From Clostridia bacterium (GTDB lineage: Bacteria; Bacillota; Clostridia; Oscillospirales; CAG-272), in assembly GCA_017428635.1 (NCBI GenBank), contig JAFRQK010000011.1, positions 31,623 to 95,622 of the forward strand: a DNA stretch of 64,000 nucleotides. Reading direction: 5' to 3'. Shown here piece by piece: positions 15,780 through 24,589 of the stretch. The notes below the pieces were generated by a model that was not told the DNA's origin, did no database searches, and saw only the letters and a program-made list of their open reading frames with translations. The translations under genes were made by a program, and so were the position numbers. Positions within the stretch are counted from its first letter, which is position 1, and the number at the start of each line of letters is the position of its first letter.

Positions 15780-15800
15780 ATGATTACCAAGTAAACTTGG
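15751..15800. promoter_or_regulatory. Twin operator palindromes (likely XRE regulator sites)
   Basis: TGACAAGTATACTTGTCA at 15751-15768 is a perfect 18-bp palindrome between the -35 and -10 boxes. CCAAGTAAACTTGG at 15787-15800 is a second dyad with the same AAGT/ACTT half-sites. The centres are 34 bases apart, close to three helical turns, and the second dyad lies in the early transcribed region. This fits autorepression by the XRE protein encoded at 16144. Confidence 0.75.
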
Positions 15801-15815
15801 CAGGAGGTATAATTC

Positions 15816-16142
15816 ATGAATCGCGAAGAAATTTTGAACAAGGCGAAACTCGAAAACAAAGGAAAGGACCCGGCGGACAGAGAAGCGCAAAAGGACGGAG
15901 GTTTGCTCGCGTATATCGTAGGCGTCTGTCTGCTCATCATCGTCGACACGGTGAACGGATTCGTTTTTCACAACGTGAACAGGGGCCCGGATTTCGCCCT
16001 TTTCACGATGGCGTTCGTCGTTTTTCTCGTGAAGTATATCAAACTCAGAAAAAAACACGAACTCATCACGGCGATCGTGTGGGCAGCGCTCGCCGTTACG
16101 ATGCTCGTCGTCTGGATCCTTCAGATGGCAAGGGTGATTTGA
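15816..16142 (+). CDS. DUF6442 family membrane protein
   Basis: A 108-residue protein with a charged N-terminus (MNREEILNKAKLENKGKD, typical of DUF6442) and three membrane helices at about 30-48, 58-75 and 83-103. Function unknown. It is followed one base later by a small XRE regulator, an arrangement I have seen as a recurrent pair in Firmicutes. AGGAGGT lies eight bases upstream of the ATG. Confidence 0.75.
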   Translation: MNREEILNKAKLENKGKDPADREAQKDGGLLAYIVGVCLLIIVDTVNGFVFHNVNRGPDFALFTMAFVVFLVKYIKLRKKHELITAIVWAALAVTMLVVWILQMARVI

Positions 16143-16143
16143 T

Positions 16144-16350
16144 ATGGACGGCGCGCTGATACTTCACAACAACCTGCCCTCTCTGCGAAAAGAGCGCGGG
16201 ATGTCGCAATCGGATCTTGCCCGCGCCGTCGGGGTCTCGAGAAACACGATAAGTTCAGTCGAGACGGGTCAGTACACACCGACGGCAAAGCTGGCGCTTC
16301 TGCTCTGCATCGCTCTGGACCGAAAGTTTGAAGAAGTGTTCTTTTTTTAA
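16144..16350 (+). CDS. Small XRE-family helix-turn-helix regulator
   Basis: A 68-residue Cro/CI-type DNA-binding protein made only of the helix-turn-helix fold (LPSLRKERGMSQSDLARAVGVSRNTISSVETGQYTPTA, recognition helix about 31-40). It is co-transcribed with the DUF6442 gene. By size and context it should repress this operon through the two palindromes in the promoter. Confidence 0.88.
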   Translation: MDGALILHNNLPSLRKERGMSQSDLARAVGVSRNTISSVETGQYTPTAKLALLLCIALDRKFEEVFFF

Positions 16351-16353
16351 AAG

Positions 16354-16388
16354 AAAAGGACGTCTCACCGCGAGACGTCCTTTCTTAT
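16354..16388. terminator. Bidirectional terminator after the XRE gene
   Basis: A 12-bp stem, AAAGGACGTCTC with GAGACGTCCTTT (loop ACCGC), T-rich on both sides. It also serves the convergent SLH phosphoesterase gene. Confidence 0.85.
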
Positions 16389-16395
16389 TTTTGAG

Positions 16396-19035
16396 TTAAC
16401 TGATTTTGCTGCGGTAAAGGAAAGTGACAACTTGACCCCTTGTGCAAGTATTGTTCGGAGAGAAGGTCTTTGCGGTCGTTCCGTTGGTGATACCCTTCCC
16501 GACAGCCCAGAGGACAGCGTCTTTGAAGTAGTCGCCGTCCTTTACGTCTTGGAAGGGATTATCCGAAGACGTCGGCGCGGGGGTGCCCTCGGATCTGTAC
16601 AGGAACGTCACGATCTGCCCTCTCGTGCAGGTGGCGTTCGGGGAGAACTTCGTCGCGCCCGTACCCTTGGTGATGCCCTTCTCGACCGCCCAGAGGATCG
16701 CCTTGTAATAATATGCGCCGCTTCCGACGTCGTCGAAAGGATTCTTCGTGCTCGAGGGCTCGGGGGAGCCCGCCGCGCGCCACAGGAAAGTCACGACCTG
16801 ACCGCGCGTACACCCTTTCAAGGGCGAGAAAGTCGTCTCGCTCGTTCCGGAGGTGACGCCGTTTTTGACCGCCCAGGTCACCGCAGGTTCGTAGAAAGCG
16901 TCCGCGGGGACGTCGGTGAATATCTCGAACGCGCGCTTGGCGATCGCCGCTTCGTACGCTTCCTTTACGTCCTCCGCCTTCATCGCGCCCTCGTACACTC
17001 TGACGAGATTAACGTTGCCGGAGAAGGTATAACGAACGCTGCCCGTCTTCGGCGCAAAGTCGCCGATGAAGAAAGCGGACGCCTCGTCGAACGCGGGCTG
17101 ATCGAGACCTCCGGTCGCCGATCCGCTGTCGGCGAGTTCGCCGTTCAGATAGAGTTTGACTTCGGCCCCGTCATAGGTCGCGACGGCATGATACCACTTC
17201 CCGCTCTCGATCGGAGCGGAAGCGATGAGACGCTCTTTCATCTGTCCGTTGTTGATCGAACGGAAATTGCCCCACAGATGGAGTTTGCCGTCTTCGATTC
17301 GCAGACCGGAGCTCGCCGAGTCGTTGCTTCCCATAACGAACTGCGGTTCGCCAACGCTCGTCGCTTTGAAATATGCCTCGTAGGTGAATCCGAAACGGAT
17401 CTTCTCATAATCTTCCTGACCGAACGAATATCCGATCGGTCCGAGCCCCTGAAACTGGGCGGTTTTTTTACCTATGTCTGCTGAGTCGATTATGCGCAAA
17501 CGCGTGGGCTTTTCGGTTATCTCACGGCCGAGCGTATCGTCGACCGTTCCTTTTGAAACGTCGACTTCGAGGATAGGTTCGGCGGGATACTTCGTCTCGG
17601 TATGACCGACGTTGACCGGTCCCGCCGTCAGCGCGGACGAGTTCTTTCCGTAACCCGTCATGGCAACGACTTCAACCATGTAATCAGTGTCGGGTATAAG
17701 ACCCGGAACGGGAACGTTCCATTCAGAACGCTGTTCGATAACTTGTGAATCGTTCAGTACGTAGAATTCATTCGTATTGTTTGGGTTATCCTTTTCGATC
17801 AGGCGGATCATATAGCGCCATATATAGTCGTAACCCTTACCTGTTGCAGGTGTCGCCGATGGGAAGTGAACGATGATCGTATCGTGATTGTCCTCATAAG
17901 TAACGGTAAGTTCCGCATCGTCCGAAAAAGAAGGAGCAGCAACATGTTCAGCATACGTTCCCGCCTTGGATTTTGTACGATAGATCAGATTATTTGGGTC
18001 CACGATCACCGGCTCGTCACCGAAAACGTATTCGCCCTTCGAGATATCGATCCTGCGGAGGATCGCGGTCCCGTTCGCCAGCACGTCGACGAGGACGAGA
18101 GCGCAGGAGTTCTCGCAGTTGTCGGTGAGCGGGTCGCCCGTGCGTCCGGTCTCGGGGTTTATCGGACTGTCCGATCCGCCCCAAAAGTGGCCCATAACAC
18201 CCGCGCGAATATGGGTAAAACCGCGGTCCTGATCTATGAATTCGGACATATTATAGTAGAAGGTGTGAGAGTGGCCGGTAAAGATAATGAAATTCGGATG
18301 TTCCGCGAAGAGTTTGAGCTCCGTTTCAGACCAATTGGAACTCTTATCCGTTTTCGTACCTGTGGGAATGCGGTGATGCGCCATACCGATTATGATCCCG
18401 GTATATCCGCGTTCGTCGATCTCTTTGAAGGAGTCGACGATAAAATTCTCGATCTCCGTCGCTTTATAGTTGCCTGAGTCGCGCTCGTCGGAAGGACTGA
18501 TCTTTATGACCGGCACGTCGTTGATCCAGTAAAGGCCGCAGGCGTCCTGGCCGGTGCATCTCTCGAACCGCTCGACGTGGCTCTCGGACGTGTCGAGATA
18601 CTCGTGGTTGCCCATTGAGAGCAGGACCGTTCCGACGGCTTCGCCGTGGTCGGTGAAAGTGAACTTGGAGCCCGCGCGGGGAGTGGTGACGGCGGCGTTT
18701 TTGTTTACGAGGTCCATGACCTCCGCGTACGCTTCGGGCAGAGAGTTGTCCGTCACGTCGCCGCAGACGCCGAGCATATCGACCCCGCCGACAGAGGCGA
18801 GCGCACGGAACGTATAATCGAGTTTAGCGTAGGGGTAATACTGCCCCGCGCCCATATGGAGGTCCGCGCCGATCGCGAAACGCGCGACGACGTCGTCGCC
18901 CTTTTCAAGCGGCTCCCAGACGGTATTGTCGGGGACCCAGTTTTCGCCCTCGCGATGACCCGCCCACGCGGCAGTCGCGAAACACGACGCGAGAAACAAA
19001 ACGGATAGGATGAGAGATAAAAGTTTTTTCATCAT
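16396..19035 (-). CDS. Secreted SLH-anchored metallophosphoesterase with LamG-like domain
   Basis: An 879-residue exported protein. A signal peptide (about 1-26) precedes a calcineurin-like phosphoesterase domain (about 50-340) with all metal motifs: GADLHMG, GDVTD, GNHEY, an AHHR segment and GHSHTF. A fibronectin-like part (about 400-500) and a concanavalin/LamG-like domain (about 560-700) follow, with WYHAVATYDGAEVKLYLNG. Three SLH repeats fill residues 705-879 and tether it to cell-wall polymer. The substrate is unknown; surface phosphomonoester or phosphodiester hydrolysis is inferred. Two adjacent ATGs (19035, 19032) are possible; I took the first. Its promoter overlaps the end of spoIIR. 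Confidence 0.85.
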   Translation of the reverse strand: MMKKLLSLILSVLFLASCFATAAWAGHREGENWVPDNTVWEPLEKGDDVVARFAIGADLHMGAGQYYPYAKLDYTFRALASVGGVDMLGVCGDVTDNSLPEAYAEVMDLVNKNAAVTTPRAGSKFTFTDHGEAVGTVLLSMGNHEYLDTSESHVERFERCTGQDACGLYWINDVPVIKISPSDERDSGNYKATEIENFIVDSFKEIDERGYTGIIIGMAHHRIPTGTKTDKSSNWSETELKLFAEHPNFIIFTGHSHTFYYNMSEFIDQDRGFTHIRAGVMGHFWGGSDSPINPETGRTGDPLTDNCENSCALVLVDVLANGTAILRRIDISKGEYVFGDEPVIVDPNNLIYRTKSKAGTYAEHVAAPSFSDDAELTVTYEDNHDTIIVHFPSATPATGKGYDYIWRYMIRLIEKDNPNNTNEFYVLNDSQVIEQRSEWNVPVPGLIPDTDYMVEVVAMTGYGKNSSALTAGPVNVGHTETKYPAEPILEVDVSKGTVDDTLGREITEKPTRLRIIDSADIGKKTAQFQGLGPIGYSFGQEDYEKIRFGFTYEAYFKATSVGEPQFVMGSNDSASSGLRIEDGKLHLWGNFRSINNGQMKERLIASAPIESGKWYHAVATYDGAEVKLYLNGELADSGSATGGLDQPAFDEASAFFIGDFAPKTGSVRYTFSGNVNLVRVYEGAMKAEDVKEAYEAAIAKRAFEIFTDVPADAFYEPAVTWAVKNGVTSGTSETTFSPLKGCTRGQVVTFLWRAAGSPEPSSTKNPFDDVGSGAYYYKAILWAVEKGITKGTGATKFSPNATCTRGQIVTFLYRSEGTPAPTSSDNPFQDVKDGDYFKDAVLWAVGKGITNGTTAKTFSPNNTCTRGQVVTFLYRSKIS

Positions 19036-19066
19036 TGAGCACGTCCTGTCTTTATTTTGTATCTTT

Positions 19067-19095
19067 ATTTTAAGACAAGGACGGCTCAAAGTCAA
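19067..19095 (-). promoter_or_regulatory. Promoter for the SLH phosphoesterase
   Basis: TTGACT (19090-19095) and TAAAAT (19067-19072) on the minus strand, spacing 17. The -35 box overlaps the spoIIR stop codon. Confidence 0.65.
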
Positions 19096-19697
19096 TATTC
19101 AAAGCCGAACCAGCCGGCGAAAAGTTCCAGTATTTTGAAGCGGACACGGTACCGGACTCCCGAGTCTTTTTTCACCGCGCCGTACTGGTCGGGGGTGAAG
19201 CCCGCCTCGATGAAATCCTCCTCGGCGTCCTCCGCGAGCGAAGTGCAGAACGACGGAAAGAGGATACACCACCAGTTCTTACCCGCCCCTCCGCCGATCG
19301 TGACACGCAGAGAATCGTATTCTCCCGCGGGAAGCGCAAAGCTGTCGTATTCTCTCTCGGGGTATTTCTCGCGTGTGAAGGACACGGCGACCGTGTCGTC
19401 CCTTCCCTCTTTGCTCAGCGCATCGCGCGCCGCCGTTTCGACGAGATCAAGGGAGTCCGAGACGATCGTCTTCGCCTCGCCGCGATCGCTGACGCCGTCG
19501 AGTTTTTCGCCGAGCGCGGAGAGAACGGCGTCGCGCACTTTGAGTTTGACCGCCTGATCCTCCGCGTCGTCCGATGCGGCGATCACGTGAAGGCGGATGA
19601 CTCCGCCGTAGACCGCCTGTTCCCCTCTGACCGGGAGAAACGAGAGTGCGAGCGCCGCGAGAGTGACGCAGACGCCGGAAATAAGTATTTTTTTCAT
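19092..19697 (-). CDS. spoIIR: Stage II sporulation protein R
   Basis: A secreted forespore signal that, in Bacillus, activates the SpoIIGA protease and thereby sigma-E in the mother cell. The 201-residue protein has an N-terminal signal segment (ILISGVCVTLAALALSFLP) and the family hallmarks RLHVIAASDDAEDQAVKLKVRDAVL and VTIGGGAGKNWWCILFPSFC. The ATG at 19697 has GGAG six bases upstream. This is the strongest sign in the window that the organism forms, or descends from, endospore formers. Confidence 0.94.
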   Translation of the reverse strand: MKKILISGVCVTLAALALSFLPVRGEQAVYGGVIRLHVIAASDDAEDQAVKLKVRDAVLSALGEKLDGVSDRGEAKTIVSDSLDLVETAARDALSKEGRDDTVAVSFTREKYPEREYDSFALPAGEYDSLRVTIGGGAGKNWWCILFPSFCTSLAEDAEEDFIEAGFTPDQYGAVKKDSGVRYRVRFKILELFAGWFGFEY

Positions 19698-19710
19698 ATT
19701 CAACTCCAAA

Positions 19711-19747
19711 TAAAAGATCCGTCAGGTTTCCGCCTGACGGATCTTTT
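19711..19747 (-). terminator. Terminator after the PTS IIC-like gene
   Basis: The stem AAAAGATCCGTCAGG with CCTGACGGATCTTTT (loop TTTCC-like) sits between the IIC gene and spoIIR. Confidence 0.8.
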
Positions 19748-19763
19748 CCCGTTTTTCGTTTTT

Positions 19764-20837
19764 TTATGCTCTCTTTACGAGAGAAAGTTTGAGGTCTCCC
19801 TCTTTGATCCACCCGATCTTGCGGAGAACGAGACCGAACGCCCACGTCAGCACCGCGGGAAGAATGAAGCAGATCAGGGCGAAGCCGATCCAGTCGAAGA
19901 CGCCGGGAGTGACCGCCGTCGCTCCCGCGGCGACAGCCGCCTCGGACGGCGTGAACCATCCGGTGATGACGCCGATCTGGCCGACGAATCCGCACGTGCC
20001 CATTCCCGCGGAGACGGGCGTGCCGTTCATCGTCATCCTGAAGAGGCACGTCGCGAGCGGGCCGGTTATCGCGGAGGTGAGGATCGGAGGGATCCAGATC
20101 CGCGGATTTTTGACGATATTGCCCATCTGGAGCATCGAGGTACCGATCCCCTGCGAGATGAGACCGCCCCATTTGTTCTCACGGTAGGACATAACGGCGA
20201 AGCCGACCATCTGCGCGCAGCAGCCGGCGACCGCAGCTCCGCCCGCGAGACCGGTGAGCCCGAGCGCCGCGCAGATCGCGGCGGAGGAGATCGGAAGCGT
20301 GAGCGCGATACCGACGATCACCGAGACGAGAATGCCCATCAGGAACGGCTGCAGATCGGTCGCCCACATGATCGCGTTCCCGACCCAGCTTGCCGCGGTG
20401 CCGATCGGCGGTGCGATCAGAACCGCCAGCGCGACGCCGGATACGACGGTGACGAGCGGCGTCACGAGAATGTCGACCTTCGTTTTCTTGGAGACAAGTC
20501 TGCCGAGCTCGGCGGCGACGATCGCGATGATGAGGACGGCGAGCGGTCCGCCCGCTCCGCCTTTGGCGTTTGCCGCCCAGCCGACCGCGGTAAGCGAGAA
20601 GAGGACGAGCGGATCGGCGCTGAGAGCGTATCCGATGGCGACCGCCATCGCGGGCCCCGCCATTTCAAACGCAAACTGACCGACCTCGGTGATGAACGCG
20701 ACGCCGGTAAGCTGACCGACCGTCTTGATTATCGTTCCTATGAGAAGACTGCAGAAAAGCCCCTGCGCCATCGCGCCCATGGCGTCGATGAAATAACGCT
20801 TTGCGGCTTTTTTCAGAAATGATCCGACTTTTGCCAA
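19764..20837 (-). CDS. PTS-type IIC membrane protein (PTS_EIIC_2 family)
   Basis: A 357-residue integral membrane protein with eight to ten helices and Gly/Pro-rich re-entrant loops (GLAGGAAVAGCCAQMVGF, NGTPVSAGMGTCGFVGQIG) typical of the stand-alone EIIC-like family PF13303. No IIA or IIB domain is attached or nearby, so whether it works as a phosphotransferase permease is uncertain. The start is TTG at 20837 with GGGAGGGAG just upstream. Its promoter is divergent from that of pgk. Confidence 0.8.
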   Translation of the reverse strand: MAKVGSFLKKAAKRYFIDAMGAMAQGLFCSLLIGTIIKTVGQLTGVAFITEVGQFAFEMAGPAMAVAIGYALSADPLVLFSLTAVGWAANAKGGAGGPLAVLIIAIVAAELGRLVSKKTKVDILVTPLVTVVSGVALAVLIAPPIGTAASWVGNAIMWATDLQPFLMGILVSVIVGIALTLPISSAAICAALGLTGLAGGAAVAGCCAQMVGFAVMSYRENKWGGLISQGIGTSMLQMGNIVKNPRIWIPPILTSAITGPLATCLFRMTMNGTPVSAGMGTCGFVGQIGVITGWFTPSEAAVAAGATAVTPGVFDWIGFALICFILPAVLTWAFGLVLRKIGWIKEGDLKLSLVKRA

Positions 20838-20896
20838 AGCAACTCCCTCCCGAATCGCCTTCGGAGCGGTGTGACCTCCGCTCTTCCTTTGTGAAC

Positions 20897-20925
20897 ATTA
20901 TAGACTATTTTTTGCGATTATTCAA
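20897..20925 (-). promoter_or_regulatory. Promoter for the IIC gene
   Basis: TTGAAT (20920-20925) and TATAAT (20897-20902) on the minus strand, spacing 17. Confidence 0.75.
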
Positions 20926-20949
20926 TGTCCCTTTTTTACATAAATACGG

Positions 20950-20978
20950 TTGTAAAGAGGCAGAAATTATGGTATATT
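20950..20978 (+). promoter_or_regulatory. Promoter for pgk-tpiA
   Basis: TTGTAA at 20950-20955 and TATATT at 20973-20978, spacing 17. Confidence 0.65.
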
Positions 20979-21033
20979 ATTGTCGTATGCGAAACGACGG
21001 GATAAAAGAGTTCCCGCAAGAAAGGAATAATAC

Positions 21034-22221
21034 ATGGATTACAACAAGAAAACGGTTGAGGACATCGACGTAAAAGGTAAAAAAGTCCTCGTAAGATGCG
21101 ATTTCAACGTGCCCTTGAAGGACGGCGTCATCACCGACGAGAACCGTATCGTCGGCGCGCTGCCCACCATTCAGTATCTTATCGGTCAGGGAGCGAAAGT
21201 CATTCTCTGCTCTCACATGGGAAGACCTAAGGGCGAATTCAATATGAAGTATTCTCTCGCGCCGGTCGCCGAGAGACTGTCCGCTAAACTCGGCCGCAAG
21301 GTAGAACTTGCCGCCGACGTCATCGGCCCCGACGCCAAGGCGAAAGCCGCGGCTCTCGGCGAAGGCGACGTTCTCCTTCTCGAAAACGTCCGTTTCCACG
21401 CCGAAGAGGAAAAGAACGACCCCGCTTTCGCGAAGGAACTCGCCTCGATGGCTGAGATCTACGTGAACGACGCGTTCGGCACCGCTCACAGAGCGCACGC
21501 CTCCACCGCGGGCGTCGCCGATTATCTGCCCGCCGTCTGCGGATATCTCATTCAGAAAGAGATCTCCATCATGGGCAAGGCGCTCGCAGATCCCGCCCGT
21601 CCGTTCGTGGCTATCCTCGGCGGCGCGAAGGTCTCCGACAAGATCGGCGTCATCAACAACCTCATCGACAAGGTCGACACGCTCATCATCGGCGGCGGTA
21701 TGGCGTACACGTTCTTCCGCGCGCTCGGAAGCTCGACCGGCACCTCGATCTGCGAGGAAGACAAACTCGACCTCGCGCTCGATCTGCTCAAGAAGGCGAA
21801 AGAAAAAGGCGTCAACTTCATGCTCCCCGTCGACAATATCATCGGCCGCGAGTATAAGGAAGACACCACGTTCATGAGAATTTACTCCGACTCCATTCCG
21901 GACGGCTGGATGGGACTCGATATCGGCGAGAAGACGCAGGAACTCTACGCCAAGTCGATCGAGGGCGCAGGCACCGTCGTATGGAACGGCCCGATGGGCG
22001 TTTCCGAGTGGGAGAACTTCGCGTCCGGTACGCGCGCGGTCGCGCGCGCGGTTGCCGAGTCCGGCGCCGTTTCGATCATCGGCGGCGGCGACTCCGCGGC
22101 GGCTGTCGAGCAGCTCGGATTTGCCGACAAGATGACGCACATCTCCACGGGCGGCGGCGCGTCGCTTGAATTCCTCGAAGGTCTCGAACTCCCCGGCATC
22201 GCATGCCTCATGGATAAATAA
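21034..22221 (+). CDS. pgk: Phosphoglycerate kinase
   Basis: Transfers the acyl phosphate of 1,3-bisphosphoglycerate to ADP. The 395-residue protein has the N-terminal [11 protein letters not shown] motif, SHMGRPKG, the basic-patch segment [11 protein letters not shown] and the C-terminal nucleotide site with [13 protein letters not shown]. Length and motifs are standard. It is followed by tpiA after an intercistronic hairpin; gapA is not in the window. Confidence 0.98.
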   Translation: MDYNKKTVEDIDVKGKKVLVRCDFNVPLKDGVITDENRIVGALPTIQYLIGQGAKVILCSHMGRPKGEFNMKYSLAPVAERLSAKLGRKVELAADVIGPDAKAKAAALGEGDVLLLENVRFHAEEEKNDPAFAKELASMAEIYVNDAFGTAHRAHASTAGVADYLPAVCGYLIQKEISIMGKALADPARPFVAILGGAKVSDKIGVINNLIDKVDTLIIGGGMAYTFFRALGSSTGTSICEEDKLDLALDLLKKAKEKGVNFMLPVDNIIGREYKEDTTFMRIYSDSIPDGWMGLDIGEKTQELYAKSIEGAGTVVWNGPMGVSEWENFASGTRAVARAVAESGAVSIIGGGDSAAAVEQLGFADKMTHISTGGGASLEFLEGLELPGIACLMDK

Positions 22222-22230
22222 TAACGGAAT

Positions 22231-22253
22231 GGGGAGCGGCGCTCCCCTTTTCT
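22231..22253 (+). terminator. Intercistronic hairpin between pgk and tpiA
   Basis: GGGGAGC with GCTCCCC around loop GGC, followed by TTTTCTT. The short stem may give partial termination or RNA processing and so lower tpiA relative to pgk. Confidence 0.55.
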
Positions 22254-22272
22254 TACGAACGGAGAAAAGAGA

Positions 22273-23040
22273 ATGAAAAAAGAAGTACGTAAAGTAGTTA
22301 TCGCGGGCAACTGGAAAATGAACATGACGCCGTCGCAGGCGAAGGAAGCGGTCGCGGCGACCGCGAAGCTCGTCGAGGGCAAGAGCGGGTGCGACGTCGT
22401 CCTCTGCGTGCCGTTCGTCGATATCGCGGCTGCGATCGAGGCGGCGAAGGGTACGAACGTCAAAATAGGCGCTCAGAACGTCCACTTCGAGAAGAAGGGC
22501 GCGTTCACGGGCGAGGTCTCCGCGGATATGCTCCTCGAGACCGGCGCGGAATACGTTATCGTCGGCCACAGCGAGAGAAGACAGTATTTCGGCGAGACTG
22601 ACGAGACCGTCAACAAGCGCGCGAAAGCGGCGCTCGACGCGGGTCTCACCGTCATCCTCTGCCTCGGCGAAGTGCTCGAGCAGAGACAGGCGGGCATCAC
22701 CGCCGAGATCGTCTCGATGCAGACGAAACTCGACCTCGCGGGCATCACGGCGGAACAGATGAAGAGAGTCATCATCGCCTACGAGCCGGTCTGGGCGATC
22801 GGCACGGGCCTCACGGCGACGCCGGAGCAGGCGGACGAGGCGTGCGGCATCATCCGCGGCGTCATCGCGAACCTCTACGACGGCGATCTCGCCGAGGCGA
22901 CCGTTATCCAGTACGGCGGCTCGATGAACGACGGCAACGCCGCCGAGCTTCTCTCCAAGGTCAACGTCGACGGCGGCCTGATCGGCGGCGCGTCGCTCGT
23001 TCCCGAGAAGTTCTCGAAGATAGTCGAAGCCGCTCAGTGA
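22273..23040 (+). CDS. tpiA: Triose-phosphate isomerase
   Basis: Interconverts dihydroxyacetone phosphate and glyceraldehyde 3-phosphate. The 255-residue TIM barrel has Lys in AGNWKMN, catalytic His in GHSERRQYF, catalytic Glu in YEPVWAIGTG and the phosphate loop YGGSMNDGNA. Standard length; the ribosome site GGAGA lies upstream. It also drains glyceraldehyde 3-phosphate made by DeoC in nucleoside breakdown. Confidence 0.98.
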   Translation: MKKEVRKVVIAGNWKMNMTPSQAKEAVAATAKLVEGKSGCDVVLCVPFVDIAAAIEAAKGTNVKIGAQNVHFEKKGAFTGEVSADMLLETGAEYVIVGHSERRQYFGETDETVNKRAKAALDAGLTVILCLGEVLEQRQAGITAEIVSMQTKLDLAGITAEQMKRVIIAYEPVWAIGTGLTATPEQADEACGIIRGVIANLYDGDLAEATVIQYGGSMNDGNAAELLSKVNVDGGLIGGASLVPEKFSKIVEAAQ

Positions 23041-23054
23041 TCCCTGAAAAAATC

Positions 23055-23082
23055 AAGGCGCACGAATTCGTGCGCCTTTTCT
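23055..23082. terminator. Bidirectional terminator after tpiA
   Basis: The 24-bp perfect palindrome with core GCGCACGAATTCGTGCGC, flanked by A and T runs, serves tpiA and the convergent acyltransferase gene. Confidence 0.85.
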
Positions 23083-24354
23083 TTATGCGAGTCCCGGAGG
23101 ACAGGGTCTGCCGATCTCTTTCCGGTGTTTGAAGTAGAGTTCCTCCGTTGCGAGCGCCATCTTCGTGACGGCGAAATCGCAGTCGTGCGGGTAGATATAC
23201 CAGGTGTCGTCGAGCGTGTTCAGGTCGACGCAGTCTCCGTGCTTTCCGAGATATTCGTATTCGATATGGCACGAGTAGAGCGTCGGCACGGGTTTGATCA
23301 TCTCGAACGGATCGCCGTCGACGTCGGTCCCGCGGACGGTGAAACCGTTCATATCGTGGACCATCGTTCCCTCTCCGAGCCGGATAAAGCGGCGGGCGTT
23401 CGGGAGCGTGTCGACCGTGACGGGCATCTCGCCCGTCGAGTACGTTCCCGCCTCGACCTCGGCGCGAACGTTTCTCCTCTCCCATTCGTACCAGTCGGGG
23501 ATGTGGGAGAACTCGGTCACGCCGTCGTCGCCTGTCAGTTCGCCGAGGGTGGACATCGTCCACGTTTTTCCGCATTCGGTACAGATGAGTTTGTCATCCT
23601 TCGAGGTCATCTTATACTCTTTGCCGCACGCGGGACACTGGTAGAGGACCTTGTGAAGACCTTCCGCTCTTTTTTCGTAAGGAGTTTCGATCCCGCGCGC
23701 CTTCTGCCACGCGAAGTCGTCGTACCGGTAAGCCTCGACGATCTTTTCGTTGATCTCGTCGACCGTGGCGTCTTTCAGTTCCTCGGGGGTGAAAAGGACG
23801 TTCATCTCCGCCTCGGTCGGCTTCACTCCCCTGTCGTGGAGGTTCCAGAACGGAGAGTTGACGTGGTGACCGTGGCACATGAACGTGACGACCGGAACTT
23901 TCAGGAGTTTGCAGAGCCGTCCGAGCGCGGAAGGAAGTACGGCGGTCGTTCCGCAAAGGGAGTAACGCGCCTCGGGATAGAGGATCACGGCGTCGCCGTT
24001 TTTCACGACGCGGGAAAGCTGTTTGATCAGAACGAGGTCGTTCGTGAATTTGCGCTTGCAGATACCGCCGACGTTGCGGAGCAGTTTTTCGCGACCGATG
24101 AAGCCGTCGATCGCGACGACGTAATTGGCGCGCTGAGGCCAGATCGCCGCCGTCAACGCCTTGAAATCCATGAACGCGTTGTGGTTGCACAGCACAAGGT
24201 AGGGAGGTTTGAGGTCCTCGCAACGTGTCTTGGTAATCTTGAGTTTGTGTTTTTTAACGTCGGGCATGCACAACAGATACGTCAGAGGACGCAGATACCA
24301 CTTCGTCCTGACGGGAGGCGCCTGCATGTCGAATCGTTTGAATTCTTTTTTCAT
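23083..24354 (-). CDS. PlsC-like 1-acyl-glycerol-3-phosphate acyltransferase with zinc-ribbon extension
   Basis: A 423-residue protein. Residues about 25-215 are a PlsC acyltransferase domain with the catalytic NHNAFMD box (NHx4D) and the acceptor-binding YPEARYS box (EGxR-like). A CPAC...CTEC zinc ribbon follows at about 239-262, and the remainder is a beta-rich domain I cannot assign. A role in making phosphatidic acid or a related lipid is likely, but the C-terminal half is unusual for plain PlsC, so the acceptor may differ. Confidence 0.78.
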   Translation of the reverse strand: MKKEFKRFDMQAPPVRTKWYLRPLTYLLCMPDVKKHKLKITKTRCEDLKPPYLVLCNHNAFMDFKALTAAIWPQRANYVVAIDGFIGREKLLRNVGGICKRKFTNDLVLIKQLSRVVKNGDAVILYPEARYSLCGTTAVLPSALGRLCKLLKVPVVTFMCHGHHVNSPFWNLHDRGVKPTEAEMNVLFTPEELKDATVDEINEKIVEAYRYDDFAWQKARGIETPYEKRAEGLHKVLYQCPACGKEYKMTSKDDKLICTECGKTWTMSTLGELTGDDGVTEFSHIPDWYEWERRNVRAEVEAGTYSTGEMPVTVDTLPNARRFIRLGEGTMVHDMNGFTVRGTDVDGDPFEMIKPVPTLYSCHIEYEYLGKHGDCVDLNTLDDTWYIYPHDCDFAVTKMALATEELYFKHRKEIGRPCPPGLA

Positions 24355-24396
24355 AAAATCGTCCGTTTAATATGTTTTTTCCTTCGGGCTAAGTTT

Positions 24397-24425
24397 ATTT
24401 TACCATAAAAACGGACCGTTTTCAA
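24397..24425 (-). promoter_or_regulatory. Promoter for the PlsC-like gene
   Basis: TTGAAA (24420-24425) and TAAAAT (24397-24402) on the minus strand, spacing 17. Confidence 0.7.
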
Positions 24426-24475
24426 CAAGGCGCAGGGGTCCCGGGAAAAATGGCTGAAAAATAGAAAAATGGGTG

Positions 24476-24504
24476 TTGACAACCGCCCGCGCTTTTGCTA
24501 TAAT
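24476..24504 (+). promoter_or_regulatory. Promoter for tRNA-Thr
   Basis: Consensus TTGACA at 24476-24481 and TATAAT at 24499-24504, spacing 17, with the mature tRNA 5' end 13 bases after the -10 box. Confidence 0.9.
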
Positions 24505-24516
24505 ATGTCCGTTGAC

Positions 24517-24589
24517 GCTGATGTAGCGCAGTCGGTAGCGCACGTCATTGGTAATGACGAGGTCACGGGTTCGAATCCCGTCATCAGCT
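24517..24589 (+). tRNA. tRNA-Thr, anticodon GGT
   Basis: A 73-base cloverleaf: acceptor GCTGATG pairs with CATCAGC, anticodon stem CGTCA/TGACG encloses loop TTGGTAA (anticodon GGT, reads ACC/ACT), and the T-loop is GGTTCGAATCC. The 3' CCA is not encoded and must be added. It is a single-gene unit with its own promoter and terminator. Confidence 0.95.

Noticed and set aside
19587-20822. 411-codon plus-strand frame over the PTS IIC gene
   Set aside because: Very Arg/Asp-rich, no motif; it is antisense to a membrane protein with a good TTG start and promoter.
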